From: UBA1447 sp002329225 | GTDB lineage: Bacteria > Bacillota > Clostridia > Oscillospirales > Acutalibacteraceae | DNA length: 64,000 bases | NCBI GenBank assembly: GCA_050946835.1 | Contig: JBMNVN010000009.1 | Span: 1 to 64,000 of the forward strand | Direction of reading: 5' to 3' | Shown: piece by piece, positions 52,849 through 61,134 of the stretch | Position numbering within the stretch: the stretch's first letter is position 1 | Layout of the letters: every line of letters begins with the position of its first letter | The notes under the pieces: generated by a model | The model's database searches: none | Told to the model about the DNA's origin: nothing | What the model saw: the letters and a program-made list of their open reading frames with translations, nothing else | Position numbers and translations under genes: made by a program

Positions 52849-53610
52849 ATGGAAGAAAAACAAGATTTGATTATCGGCAGAAACGCAGTAACGGAAGCCC
52901 TGCGAAGCGGACGGGCTGTGGACAGTATTTTAGTTGCTCGCGGTGAGCGCAGCGGCAGTCTGGGTAAAATTATCGGTATGTGCCGCGAGCGCGGCATTGT
53001 TGTTAAACAGGCGGATTCCCGAAAATTGGACTTTCTCTGCGGCCATGCCGGCCATCAGGGCATTGTGGCATATGCGGCGGTCCGTGACTATGCGCAGATT
53101 GATGATATTTTTGCCCTTGCCGAAGAAAGGGGTGAAGACCCCTTTATAGTTATCTGTGATGAACTTGAAGACCCTCACAATTTAGGTGCGATTATCCGTA
53201 CTGCGGAAGCCGCCGGTGTCCACGGTATTGTGGTGCCCAAAAGGCGGTCCGCTTCTTTAAGTTACGCCGTGGGCAAAGCCTCCGCCGGGGCGGTGGAATA
53301 TGTGCCCGTGGCCCGTGTTGCAAATATTCCCGCCGCTTTGGAAGATTTTAAAAAGCGGGGGCTGTGGATTTTCGGAGCGGATTCGGACGGTGAAGACAGC
53401 GCCGCGGCGGACTTAACGGGCCCTGCAGGTTTGGTAATAGGTTCGGAGGGCTTCGGCCTGAGCCGTCTGGTTAAAGAAAAATGCGATGTAATTATTTCTT
53501 TGCCCATGAAGGGCAAATTGAACTCTCTTAACGCATCGGTCGCCGCCGGGATATTAATGTTTGAGATTTTACGCCGGAGGGAAGCGGCGGCAGCCTCCGA
53601 GAGTCTTTAA
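52849..53610 (+). CDS. rlmB: 23S rRNA (guanosine-2'-O-)-methyltransferase, TrmH/RlmB family
   Basis: A 253-residue SPOUT-class methyltransferase. The N-terminal domain (IIGRNAVTEALRSGRAVDSILVARG) is the substrate-binding part. The knotted C-terminal domain has DELEDPHNLGAIIRTAEAAG, LVIGSEGFGLSRLVKEKCD and ISLPMKGKLNSLNASVAAGI, the three TrmH motifs. It most likely methylates G2251 of 23S rRNA. ATG 52849 is used; an upstream TTG lacks a ribosome site. The next gene begins 23 bp after the stop. Confidence 0.92.
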   Translation: MEEKQDLIIGRNAVTEALRSGRAVDSILVARGERSGSLGKIIGMCRERGIVVKQADSRKLDFLCGHAGHQGIVAYAAVRDYAQIDDIFALAEERGEDPFIVICDELEDPHNLGAIIRTAEAAGVHGIVVPKRRSASLSYAVGKASAGAVEYVPVARVANIPAALEDFKKRGLWIFGADSDGEDSAAADLTGPAGLVIGSEGFGLSRLVKEKCDVIISLPMKGKLNSLNASVAAGILMFEILRRREAAAASESL

Positions 53611-53633
53611 TCAAGTGTTTGGAGTGTGAGTCA

Positions 53634-56186
53634 ATGAGCACCGACAAGCCGATATTGCCGGAAGACGATTTGAGCATTGATCAAATACTTGCGCAAGTAA
53701 AGGCGATGAAAGCCGGCGAAGGCGCAAAGAATACCGGTGCCGCCGTGAGCGGTACGTCGGGGGATTATGATATTTATTCGGACCCGAAGGCTTATGAGGT
53801 GCCGGAAGAAGTTTTGCCGCCCGAGCCTTCAACCGAGCCGGAAGAAGAACCCGTAAAGGAAGATTCGGTGGCGGAAGAGCCGCTTTTACCTGCGGCAACA
53901 GAAGAAGCGCAGACAATTTCTTTTCCGAATGATTTAAACGGTGCCACGTTGCGTGAGCGTTTTTTCAGAAATCCGGTATTGGAAAGAACGGATGAGCATG
54001 AAATTCCCGGAGAAGTAGACTTAATAGAAAGACCCGGAATAGTTTTAAAAAAGGGTGTCCCCTCGGGGACCTCCGATCTGGAGCCGCTCCCGACAATTTT
54101 ACCTGCTGAGGTAGCCTTGGAGGAAGACCGCCTTGCACAAGAAAAGACCATCGTCGCCGGTGCGCACGGACAATCTGCGGGTGTTGAAAAACAGGCGGAT
54201 GACATTTTAGACGGTCAGATTGTTTTAAGGGGGTTTGAGATTGGCGAACCTCCCCGTGAAAGGTTGAGGCCGGAAGATGCGGAAAAAGAGCTGGCGCAAA
54301 AGCGTTCCGAAAAAGCGAAAAATTTTGTGCGTTTGGTAAAGGCCGCCCAGAGCGGTGAAGACGAGAACGAAGAAAGCCTTGAAGACGAACAGTATGAAGC
54401 CTCGGAAGATGAAAGTGTAGAGGAAATTCCTAAGGAAAAAAAGAAAGACTTTGAATACAGGCACCCTGACCAAAAAAACCGGGTGTATAAATATATTGAG
54501 TCCCGAAAAAGGCAATCTCTGTTAACCGTAACGGCTCTTGCGCTGACAGGACTGGCGGCATTGTTCCTCAATGCCCTGCCCTCAATGCTTGAAAACAGTG
54601 TAAGCAAGGTCCTGCTTGCCCTTGAGGGCACGCCGATTTTGCTTGCCCATCTGCTGGTGCTTTTGACAGCTTCATTTTTCGGCATGTCAAGCATTATTTC
54701 CGGTTTCCGCGGAATATTCCGCCTGAATCCCAACTGTGATTCGGCAATTTCTTTTGCCGTTACGGTTAATGCGGTTCAGATTATCACAAGATTTTTCCTC
54801 CCCGCCCCTGAAAGGTCCGTGCCGATATACACGGCGGCGGTTATTTTTGCTATGATGTTAAACTACCTTGCCCGCAGTGCCGGTTGGGATACCGCAAAGG
54901 GCAACTTCCGTTTTTGTGCATACGATTGGTCTCAAGACCTCCATGCGGTGGCCGAAATAGAGGACCCGAATGAGGCTTTTGAACTGTGCCGGGGAACTTT
55001 TATGAGTGATCCTTCAGCGCTCTATTCCAAAAAAATCGATTTTCCCTCCGATTTTATAGAAGGTGTTTCCGAAGCGGGGCCGGCGGAAAGATTTTGCCGT
55101 ATCCTCTTCCCCATAACGGCCGGGGTAAGTCTGTTTGCGGGCTTGCTGGCCGGTGCAATAGGCAAGGATGCGGTGTTGGGATTTTCCGTCTTTTCCGCCG
55201 CCGCGTGTTTGGGCATTCCCGCAGGCTCCCTCTTGGCTGCAAATGTGGCTCTGCGCCGGGCAAACAGGCAACTTAATGAAACCGGCTCCATGATTATAAG
55301 CCTTAAAGCGGCTGAAGATGTGGCAAAATCCAATGCCCTTGTTATGGACAGCGCCGAAATTTTTGACCGTTCCCGCTGTGAAATGAACGGTATATTCGAA
55401 CACGGGAACATCCGTCTGGACCTTGCTCTGCTTTATGCCATCGCTTTGGTATTAAAGTCGGAGGGTCCTCTGGCGGAAGCCTTTGCAAAAATTGTTGAGG
55501 GGAACATAGATTTGGTTCCCGCTGTTCGCTCTTTTGTATATGAGGACAGACAGGGTATGTCCGGAACAATTGAAAATTACCATTCGGTTCTTTTGGGCAA
55601 CCGAACATTTTTGATAAACCACAGCGTTCCGGTACCGTCAAAAAGCGACGAGGACAAGTACAAAGTAAAAGGCAGAAAGCTTTTTTATTTGGCCATTGAA
55701 GGGAAACTTTCAATAATGTTTTCGGTAACCTATGTTGCCGATGAAAGCCTGATGCCCTACCTTAAAACTATTAACGAAAACGGGATCCAGTTGCTTTTGC
55801 GTGCCAATGACCCGAATATTACAGAGGAACTGATTGTTGAACACTTCAAATTGCCGACCCAAAAGGTAAAAGTGATAGGTGCGATTGCCGGCAGAATGTT
55901 TAAAAGAATACGGGAGCGGCGGACAAAACAGGCTCCTGCCCGGGTTCTCCACAACGGAAGCCCCTACAGCCTTGTAAGAACCGTCGCCGCCTGTACGAGC
56001 CTTTCTTTTAGAGTGAGGGCGGCTCAGATTGCGCAGGTTGCGGGTGTGGGGTTTAATTTGGCTCTTATAATAGTTTTGGCTTTAACTTCCGCTGCCGGCA
56101 AGGCGGATGCCGGCTTTGTTATAGCCTTACAGGGTGCGTCGGCCGCTCTGGCAGTGCTGATAGCCGCAATCAAGAAGATACGTTAG
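53634..56186 (+). CDS. Degenerate P-type ATPase-like membrane protein (pseudoenzyme)
   Basis: Encodes 850 residues from ATG 53634 (SD GGAG). The first ~285 residues are acidic, low complexity and soluble. The rest has eight helices (about 296, 336, 371, 403, 491, 515 and two after 805), the topology of P1B metal ATPases. After helix 6, CLGIPAGSLLAANVAL stands where CPCALGLATP belongs. Then VMDSAEIFD (Asp572) replaces the phosphorylation motif DKTGT. GMSGTIEN...LLGNRTFL matches the nucleotide-domain end, and LLRANDP replaces TGD. The TGE and GDGxND motifs are absent. It is thus unlikely to pump; a sensor, scaffold or division-linked role is possible. It follows rlmB by 23 bp. Confidence 0.8.
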   Translation: MSTDKPILPEDDLSIDQILAQVKAMKAGEGAKNTGAAVSGTSGDYDIYSDPKAYEVPEEVLPPEPSTEPEEEPVKEDSVAEEPLLPAATEEAQTISFPNDLNGATLRERFFRNPVLERTDEHEIPGEVDLIERPGIVLKKGVPSGTSDLEPLPTILPAEVALEEDRLAQEKTIVAGAHGQSAGVEKQADDILDGQIVLRGFEIGEPPRERLRPEDAEKELAQKRSEKAKNFVRLVKAAQSGEDENEESLEDEQYEASEDESVEEIPKEKKKDFEYRHPDQKNRVYKYIESRKRQSLLTVTALALTGLAALFLNALPSMLENSVSKVLLALEGTPILLAHLLVLLTASFFGMSSIISGFRGIFRLNPNCDSAISFAVTVNAVQIITRFFLPAPERSVPIYTAAVIFAMMLNYLARSAGWDTAKGNFRFCAYDWSQDLHAVAEIEDPNEAFELCRGTFMSDPSALYSKKIDFPSDFIEGVSEAGPAERFCRILFPITAGVSLFAGLLAGAIGKDAVLGFSVFSAAACLGIPAGSLLAANVALRRANRQLNETGSMIISLKAAEDVAKSNALVMDSAEIFDRSRCEMNGIFEHGNIRLDLALLYAIALVLKSEGPLAEAFAKIVEGNIDLVPAVRSFVYEDRQGMSGTIENYHSVLLGNRTFLINHSVPVPSKSDEDKYKVKGRKLFYLAIEGKLSIMFSVTYVADESLMPYLKTINENGIQLLLRANDPNITEELIVEHFKLPTQKVKVIGAIAGRMFKRIRERRTKQAPARVLHNGSPYSLVRTVAACTSLSFRVRAAQIAQVAGVGFNLALIIVLALTSAAGKADAGFVIALQGASAALAVLIAAIKKIR

Positions 56187-56199
56187 CCTTGGCTTTTGC

Positions 56200-56228
56200 T
56201 TGACAAAGACGGCGGATAATAGTAGTAT
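56200..56228 (+). promoter_or_regulatory. Sigma-A-like promoter of lipoprotein gene 1
   Basis: TTGACA (56200-56205), a 17-bp spacer and TAGTAT (56223-56228), 53 bp before the start codon at 56281. Confidence 0.6.
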
Positions 56229-56280
56229 TTTGCTGTACGCAAGGACAGCGTAATAGTTAAAAAATGAAAGGAGAATTTTT

Positions 56281-57234
56281 GTGAAAAAAACTGTTAAAAG
56301 AATTTTGGCACTTATGCTCGTTTTTGTCTTCGTGTTCACTTTTGCGGCCTGTAAAGACAATGACGGCGAAACTACCACGACGGGTGACGAAACCACTACT
56401 ATCCAAGGCGAAGATACCGACACCACCGCTGAAGGGGACACCACTATTGAGGGAGATACCACCGTCGAGGGGGATACAACCCAAAGCGAAGATACCGACA
56501 CCACCGCTGAAGGGGACACCACCGCCGAAGGTACAACCGTTGAAGGCGTAACCGATGCTCCGGCGGCAGTCGTTTTCCCGATTGGCGGCAGCAAACAGCA
56601 GGTAATTGAATTTTATAACAAATACGGCAACGCAATGAAGGCTTATAAGGGCAAGGTAACGGTCACAAAGAAAAGCGGCACGACTTCAACTATTAAAAAA
56701 ATCACAGGCGGTAAGATTGTTGAAGGATTAGCTTTAAAAATGCTCCCCAACGACTATCAGGACAGACCGACTTATACTTTTACAAACGGCAAATCCGACA
56801 GGGATAACAGAACCCTTTCCTCATGGCTACCCCGTGACTACAGCCCCAAGATGAGCGAAATTAGCCCCACCGGCAGCAACGGTGTACAGTCCGCTACATG
56901 TGTTGCAAGCGGTAACGGTTGCAAAATTACCATTGTCATGAATGATGACTCGGTTGCAGGCGCCGATGCTCTCAGCGCAAAGCCGAAGTATGTATCAAAG
57001 TGTATGGATACGCTTAATCTTTCGGCAAAAGACCTCGAGCCTTTTGTGCTTGAAAACGCTAATGTTAACTATACCGGCTGTAAAATTGAAGCCGTGTTTA
57101 ATGCTGAAGGGCTTTTGACCAAACTTGATGTTACAACCCCGGCAAACATCACCGGCAAATTGAAGTACAAAGCTCTCGGAATTAACGCCGATGTCGTAGG
57201 CACCTACAAAGGCAACTATACATTCAAGTACTAA
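56281..57234 (+). CDS. Thr/Glu-repeat lipoprotein (paralog A)
   Basis: Encodes 317 residues. The leader MKKTVKRILALMLVFVFVFTFAAC ends in a lipobox Cys at residue 24. Residues about 30-95 are a Thr/Glu/Asp-rich spacer made of repeats such as EGDTTIEGDTT. A globular domain follows, with FYNKYGNAMKAYKGKVTV, RPTYTFTNGKSDRDNR and GADALSAKPKYVSKCMDTL. This domain is shared with the gene at 58403. It is probably a surface protein displayed on a flexible stalk. The start is GTG 56281, eight bases after GGAG. No known family is recognised. Confidence 0.85.
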   Translation: MKKTVKRILALMLVFVFVFTFAACKDNDGETTTTGDETTTIQGEDTDTTAEGDTTIEGDTTVEGDTTQSEDTDTTAEGDTTAEGTTVEGVTDAPAAVVFPIGGSKQQVIEFYNKYGNAMKAYKGKVTVTKKSGTTSTIKKITGGKIVEGLALKMLPNDYQDRPTYTFTNGKSDRDNRTLSSWLPRDYSPKMSEISPTGSNGVQSATCVASGNGCKITIVMNDDSVAGADALSAKPKYVSKCMDTLNLSAKDLEPFVLENANVNYTGCKIEAVFNAEGLLTKLDVTTPANITGKLKYKALGINADVVGTYKGNYTFKY

Positions 57235-57252
57235 GTAATAGGACTATACACA

Positions 57253-57287
57253 AAGCCCCCCGCCGAAAGGCGGGGGGCTTTATTTGA
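57253..57287 (+). terminator. Terminator after lipoprotein gene 1
   Basis: Stem AAAGCCCCCCGCC / GGCGGGGGGCTTT with a GAAA tetraloop and a short T-rich tail. Confidence 0.9.
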
Positions 57288-57387
57288 AGGCTAAAAAATA
57301 AAGGCTGAAATCGGACATGGATTGTTGTATAATAATATCCTACAGGAACCGGTGTATCATCATTTTGTTTCTGAAAGGAGAAAAACT

Positions 57388-58317
57388 ATGAAAAGTAAAA
57401 CAGGTAAAATGTTGGCGCTGATTCTTGCTCTGTCCATTGTGCTTTCCCTCGGGGCCTGTGGTAAAAAAGAAGATGAACCCGCTACGACCACTTTGCAGGA
57501 TACTGCCGTTAATCCCGGCGAAACCGCCATTCAGGAGGGGGAAACAACAATCCCGCAAGAAACCTCCGAAAGTGAAACTGCCTCGGCGGCTGAGCAGGAA
57601 GACACAACTGCAACCACGGTAGCCGCTCCTGCGGGTCTTCCCGTCGGTGATGCGCAGATTCTTGCCGCTTATACCGCAGTAATGAATCAGGCAAAGAAGG
57701 ACAGACCCGGCTATAAAAAGATTGAGCATCAGATTCTGCCGGAGGAAGATATAAACATCGGCGGTTTGGTGGGCAGACTTTTGCCTATTGCGAACAGGTA
57801 CATGACAACGGAAGAAAAGGCGAGAAAAAATCCCATGGTGGCGGCCAAGGGAAGCAATCTCAGTAAGGAGGAGCTTCCGGTAAAATGGGCGGAAAAGGGC
57901 TGTATGCTCACGGATGTTAATGCCCTAAAGTCTGCAAACTGCACCGTACTTCCCAACGGCAATTATAAGATCGTCCTTATGCTCAAGGACGAAAAGAACC
58001 CCGAAATCTGGCGTTCGGGGGACAAAGCTCCCAGCAATATTGGAGCCGTATTCTCACCTCTTGCAAAAAGTGATGTTGATAAAGAACTGCAAACAAGCAA
58101 ATTAGTTAAAAGTGTTGTAAAATCGGCTGAATACGATTTGTATTACAGCGGTTGCACCAGCACCGTGGTTTATAACCCGAAGAACAATCAGGTTGTATCC
58201 GTTTACCAGTACATGTACGCCTTTCTTGATATGAAAGGCGACATTGCGTTATTCGGTGAAGCCGAAGGTACCGCCGTGCTTAAAATGTATTACGAAGCCT
58301 ACGACTTTACGTATTAA
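57388..58317 (+). CDS. Lipoprotein with Thr/Glu-rich stalk
   Basis: Encodes 309 residues from ATG 57388, which has AAAGGAGA seven bases upstream; the frame is open 22 codons further without a site. The leader KSKTGKMLALILALSIVLSLGAC ends in a lipobox Cys. A Thr/Glu/Pro stalk (about 25-85) leads to a globular domain (ILAAYTAVMNQAKKDRPGYKKIEHQILPEED...) that shows only loose resemblance to the neighbours. It is probably a diverged third member of the surface cluster. Function unknown. Confidence 0.83.
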   Translation: MKSKTGKMLALILALSIVLSLGACGKKEDEPATTTLQDTAVNPGETAIQEGETTIPQETSESETASAAEQEDTTATTVAAPAGLPVGDAQILAAYTAVMNQAKKDRPGYKKIEHQILPEEDINIGGLVGRLLPIANRYMTTEEKARKNPMVAAKGSNLSKEELPVKWAEKGCMLTDVNALKSANCTVLPNGNYKIVLMLKDEKNPEIWRSGDKAPSNIGAVFSPLAKSDVDKELQTSKLVKSVVKSAEYDLYYSGCTSTVVYNPKNNQVVSVYQYMYAFLDMKGDIALFGEAEGTAVLKMYYEAYDFTY

Positions 58318-58402
58318 TCGGAACCTATAATCTTTGCAAGGTACGATAATAGCTCAAGTTTTGCAGAGGTTAAGCGATATTGTTTAAGAAAGGACTGTTT
58401 TT

Positions 58403-59236
58403 ATGTTTGCTAAAATTTTAACGTTTTTCAGAAACCTCGCAATCGCATTTATGGCATTTTTAGTGTTGCTGTTCCCCGGTCTGCGGGACGACCCTACAGA
58501 CCCGACGAACCCCACGGAAGCAACCACCGTTGCGGAGGAGACCACCGAAGAAGATCCCGGAACATCGGAAGTGGTTTTGCCGATAAGCGGCAGCCAACAG
58601 GAGATAATCAGGTTCTATAACCGTTACGGCAACGCAATGAAGGTTTATAAGGGTAAAGTAACCGTCAAAAAAAGAAGCGGCACAACTTCATCTATTGTAA
58701 ACATCACCGGCGGACAGGGCGTAAGAGATTATGCCGAGAAGTTTATGATTAACGACTACCAGCAAAGACCGACATATACATTTACGAACGGCAAGTCCGA
58801 CAGGGATAATGTAAACCTTTCCGAATGGCTGCCCCGCTACCAAAGCCTGGCTTTGAGTGTGCTTAGCTCCACCGGTGACAACGGTATAAAGTATGTGACA
58901 TGTGAAGCGGTCGGCGACGGCTGCAGGATTACAATTGTTATGAAGGATGACTTGGTTTCCGGAGCCGATGCGCTTAGCGCAAAACCGAAGTATGTGTCAA
59001 AGTGTATGGATACAATCGAACTTACGGCGGAAGACCTTAAACCTTTCGTGCTTGAAAATGCCGACGTCAATTACACCGAATGCAAAATCGAGGCGGTCTT
59101 CAATGCCCAAGGTCTGTTGACCAAGCTTGATGTAAAAACGCCGGTTGATATGGCTTGCAAGGTTAGATACGGTCTTATAAAAATTGATGCCGATATTACA
59201 AGCACTTATGACGCAAACTACACATTTACCTACTGA
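58403..59236 (+). CDS. Thr/Glu-stalk surface protein (paralog B, no lipobox)
   Basis: Encodes 277 residues from ATG 58403. The N-terminal helix (MFAKILTFFRNLAIAFMAFLVLLFPGL) is hydrophobic but has no Cys, so it is either a membrane anchor or a cleaved signal. After a short Thr/Glu/Pro linker the globular domain closely matches paralog A (FYNRYGNAMKVYKGKVTVKKRSGTT; GADALSAKPKYVSKCMDTIEL; ENADVNYTECKIEAVFNAQGLLTKLDV). The loss of the lipobox suggests a change of anchoring. Function unknown. Confidence 0.84.
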   Translation: MFAKILTFFRNLAIAFMAFLVLLFPGLRDDPTDPTNPTEATTVAEETTEEDPGTSEVVLPISGSQQEIIRFYNRYGNAMKVYKGKVTVKKRSGTTSSIVNITGGQGVRDYAEKFMINDYQQRPTYTFTNGKSDRDNVNLSEWLPRYQSLALSVLSSTGDNGIKYVTCEAVGDGCRITIVMKDDLVSGADALSAKPKYVSKCMDTIELTAEDLKPFVLENADVNYTECKIEAVFNAQGLLTKLDVKTPVDMACKVRYGLIKIDADITSTYDANYTFTY

Positions 59237-59255
59237 GGACAGCGATTAATATTAA

Positions 59256-59287
59256 CAGCCCCCCGCCGAAAGGCGGGGGCTGTTTGC
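59256..59287 (+). terminator. Terminator after surface-protein cluster
   Basis: Stem CAGCCCCC(C)GCC / GGCGGGGGCTG with a GAAA tetraloop. It is nearly the same hairpin as at 57253. Confidence 0.88.
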
Positions 59288-59349
59288 AAAAGGGTTTTGT
59301 GTGCGGCTGAAATGATTATTCTGAATTATTCACAAGTTTTTCTGAAAAT

Positions 59350-60330
59350 TTATTGCAGATATAACCTCCACGCCGAGTTCTCTAAAAGTTTTGCCTGTAA
59401 TTCTTTTAAACTTTTGCATGCTGCTTCAAATTCAATCCTGTCCTGTACTCTGAAAACGTACTGTCTCTGCATTGTAGAGTAGGCATACTGAACAGATGCA
59501 TTCTCTGCCGCTTCTGTAAAGAAGTTGAATTCATAAGGATTCACATAAGGGATGCCGTCCAAGCGTTCTTTTTCCTCACTCATACGGATGTCCAGCAGTT
59601 CCTTCATTTTTTGAACATCGGACAAAAGAGAGATTATCTTTGGGTGTTTTTCCATTACGGCAAGGTCATAAATGTGTTTTGCTGCCTCAAACGCTTTGTG
59701 TGTATCTTCCGATTTTCTTACATAACTTTCAGCGGCAAACAGTTTATCAATGAAAATGCGCTCCAATGTTATCGTCCGAATTAAAAAAGGCATTACAGCG
59801 TACTGCGACTGAAGAATTATCTTTTGCTTTGATGTCGCCAAATCATAAATTATCGGAGCGATTTCCAAATTCTCAACAGGCTCACTTATTGTAAAAGATG
59901 TTGCTTCGATTTTTAAACGTCCAAAACGCTGCAATGCGTCATCAGCATCAAAAACGGTAAGCGGGTCGTATTTGTATACGGAGATTACTTCACTGCGATT
60001 TGTTTTGCCTTCGGAAGGGAGTCTTGTCAGGGAACTGTACTTTTTAGTTGCTGCCTCCAGCCTTTTGTCATTTTGTGACCGGCTACATTTACGGGTGTCT
60101 ACAGAAAGGTCAACATCTTCCGAAAAACGGTTTGTTGTTTTTAGAGCTTTATAAAGTGCAGTTCCTCCTTTGAAATAAGCCGGAAGACCGGCAGACTGCT
60201 TATCTGCCAGTTCTCTTAATATGAGTAGCACATAATAATCTTTTTCAAGCACATCTGAGCGATATCCCGTCTTGTTGTGGATATCTTCAATCAATACACG
60301 AAATGCATCTGTGTCCAAATGTAATTTCAT
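59350..60330 (-). CDS. abiEii: AbiEii-type nucleotidyltransferase toxin
   Basis: A 326-residue nucleotidyltransferase of the type IV toxin-antitoxin or abortive-infection AbiE system. The catalytic core has FKGGTALYKAL (GG-T) and RFSEDVDLSVDT (S-E-D-x-D), the metal-binding acids. KDYYVLLILRELA is the usual N-terminal helix. Characterised relatives modify tRNA ends or other targets and stop growth. ATG 60330 is chosen because AAGGAG lies six bases upstream and ATGA overlaps the antitoxin stop. Length is typical. Confidence 0.9.
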   Translation of the reverse strand: MKLHLDTDAFRVLIEDIHNKTGYRSDVLEKDYYVLLILRELADKQSAGLPAYFKGGTALYKALKTTNRFSEDVDLSVDTRKCSRSQNDKRLEAATKKYSSLTRLPSEGKTNRSEVISVYKYDPLTVFDADDALQRFGRLKIEATSFTISEPVENLEIAPIIYDLATSKQKIILQSQYAVMPFLIRTITLERIFIDKLFAAESYVRKSEDTHKAFEAAKHIYDLAVMEKHPKIISLLSDVQKMKELLDIRMSEEKERLDGIPYVNPYEFNFFTEAAENASVQYAYSTMQRQYVFRVQDRIEFEAACKSLKELQAKLLENSAWRLYLQ

Positions 60331-60980
60331 TGCCAACTCCTTGCTCCGGCAATTCGCGCCAGCGTAAGCACGGTGTTTTGATTGTAGTGCTTCCCTGCAA
60401 GGGAGAGAAGTTTTACGTATTTCAATTTGTTGTTTTGAATATGGTCGGCTATCAATGCATATGGGCGTTCCGCATCAATAGGAGCTTTGTCTACCAGTTC
60501 TATTGCGTCCAGTGTCTGTAGGTAGTGCCTGTTTTTAGCGTTGATTTTTATTTTTGGGGGACGGATGAACACTCCGAGTGTTTTATCCTTACGAATACAA
60601 TCCTTTGCTCTGTTTGTGGCGATTACTCTATCTGCGGGAATTTGTGTGGTTAACCCCATGCGATATAAAAGGGCATAACCGGTTTCGTACCCGTTGTCTT
60701 CAACAAGATATTTGTCCGCTATTAAAGTTTCAAAATTAATGCCTGTTTCGCCGAATGGTGTTGCTTTTGTCCTGTAGTAAATTCCTTTTTGAAAAAAGCG
60801 GAGTTCAGGAACGTTTTTGTTGTCCATAATACGCTTTATTGCAACCGAAACAGCGGCAGATGCATCTTTGTCGGAAAGATGAAACTCGGTTGCCGTGTTT
60901 TCTGCAAGCTTATTTGTATATATTGGAATGCCAAAACCGTAACGTCGTATCTGCGTTTCAACATAATCCATATAAGTCAT
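60327..60980 (-). CDS. abiEi: AbiEi-type antitoxin (DUF6088)
   Basis: A 217-residue protein. The first ~85 residues form a winged-helix-like DNA-binding domain (TQIRRYGFGIPIYTNKLAE...SVAIKRIMDN), followed by GIYYRTKATPFG and a C-terminal helical domain. It fits DUF6088, which works as antitoxin to AbiEii nucleotidyltransferases and often represses its own promoter. The start ATG 60980 has AAGGAGG ten bases upstream. It overlaps the toxin by 4 bp and is preceded by a consensus promoter. Confidence 0.88.
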   Translation of the reverse strand: MTYMDYVETQIRRYGFGIPIYTNKLAENTATEFHLSDKDASAAVSVAIKRIMDNKNVPELRFFQKGIYYRTKATPFGETGINFETLIADKYLVEDNGYETGYALLYRMGLTTQIPADRVIATNRAKDCIRKDKTLGVFIRPPKIKINAKNRHYLQTLDAIELVDKAPIDAERPYALIADHIQNNKLKYVKLLSLAGKHYNQNTVLTLARIAGARSWQ

Positions 60981-61039
60981 GGCAAGTGCCCCTCCTTTTG
61001 ATATATTAAATACGTAATTAAAAGAATAAATCCGAATAA

Positions 61040-61068
61040 ATTATATCTTAGCACAAAGATTCTGTCAA
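61040..61068 (-). promoter_or_regulatory. Consensus sigma-A promoter of the abiE operon
   Basis: Read on the minus strand: TTGACA (61068-61063), a 17-bp spacer and TATAAT (61045-61040), both boxes perfect, 59 bp before the antitoxin start. Confidence 0.88.
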
Positions 61069-61096
61069 GATTTTGGCAAACAAATTATTCGGGTAA

Positions 61097-61130
61097 AAAA
61101 TACCGCTCCTTTTTCGGAGCGGCGTTTTTC
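61097..61130. terminator. Terminator after the GH38 gene
   Basis: Stem CCGCTCC / GGAGCGG with a short loop. The minus strand continues as TATTTTTTACC, so it mainly ends the alpha-mannosidase gene. Confidence 0.75.
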
Positions 61131-61134
61131 TCAC

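Noticed and set aside
53634..56186. Functional heavy-metal exporting P-type ATPase
   Set aside because: The aspartyl-phosphate motif and the TGE and GDGxND motifs are lost, so transport by the standard cycle is not expected.
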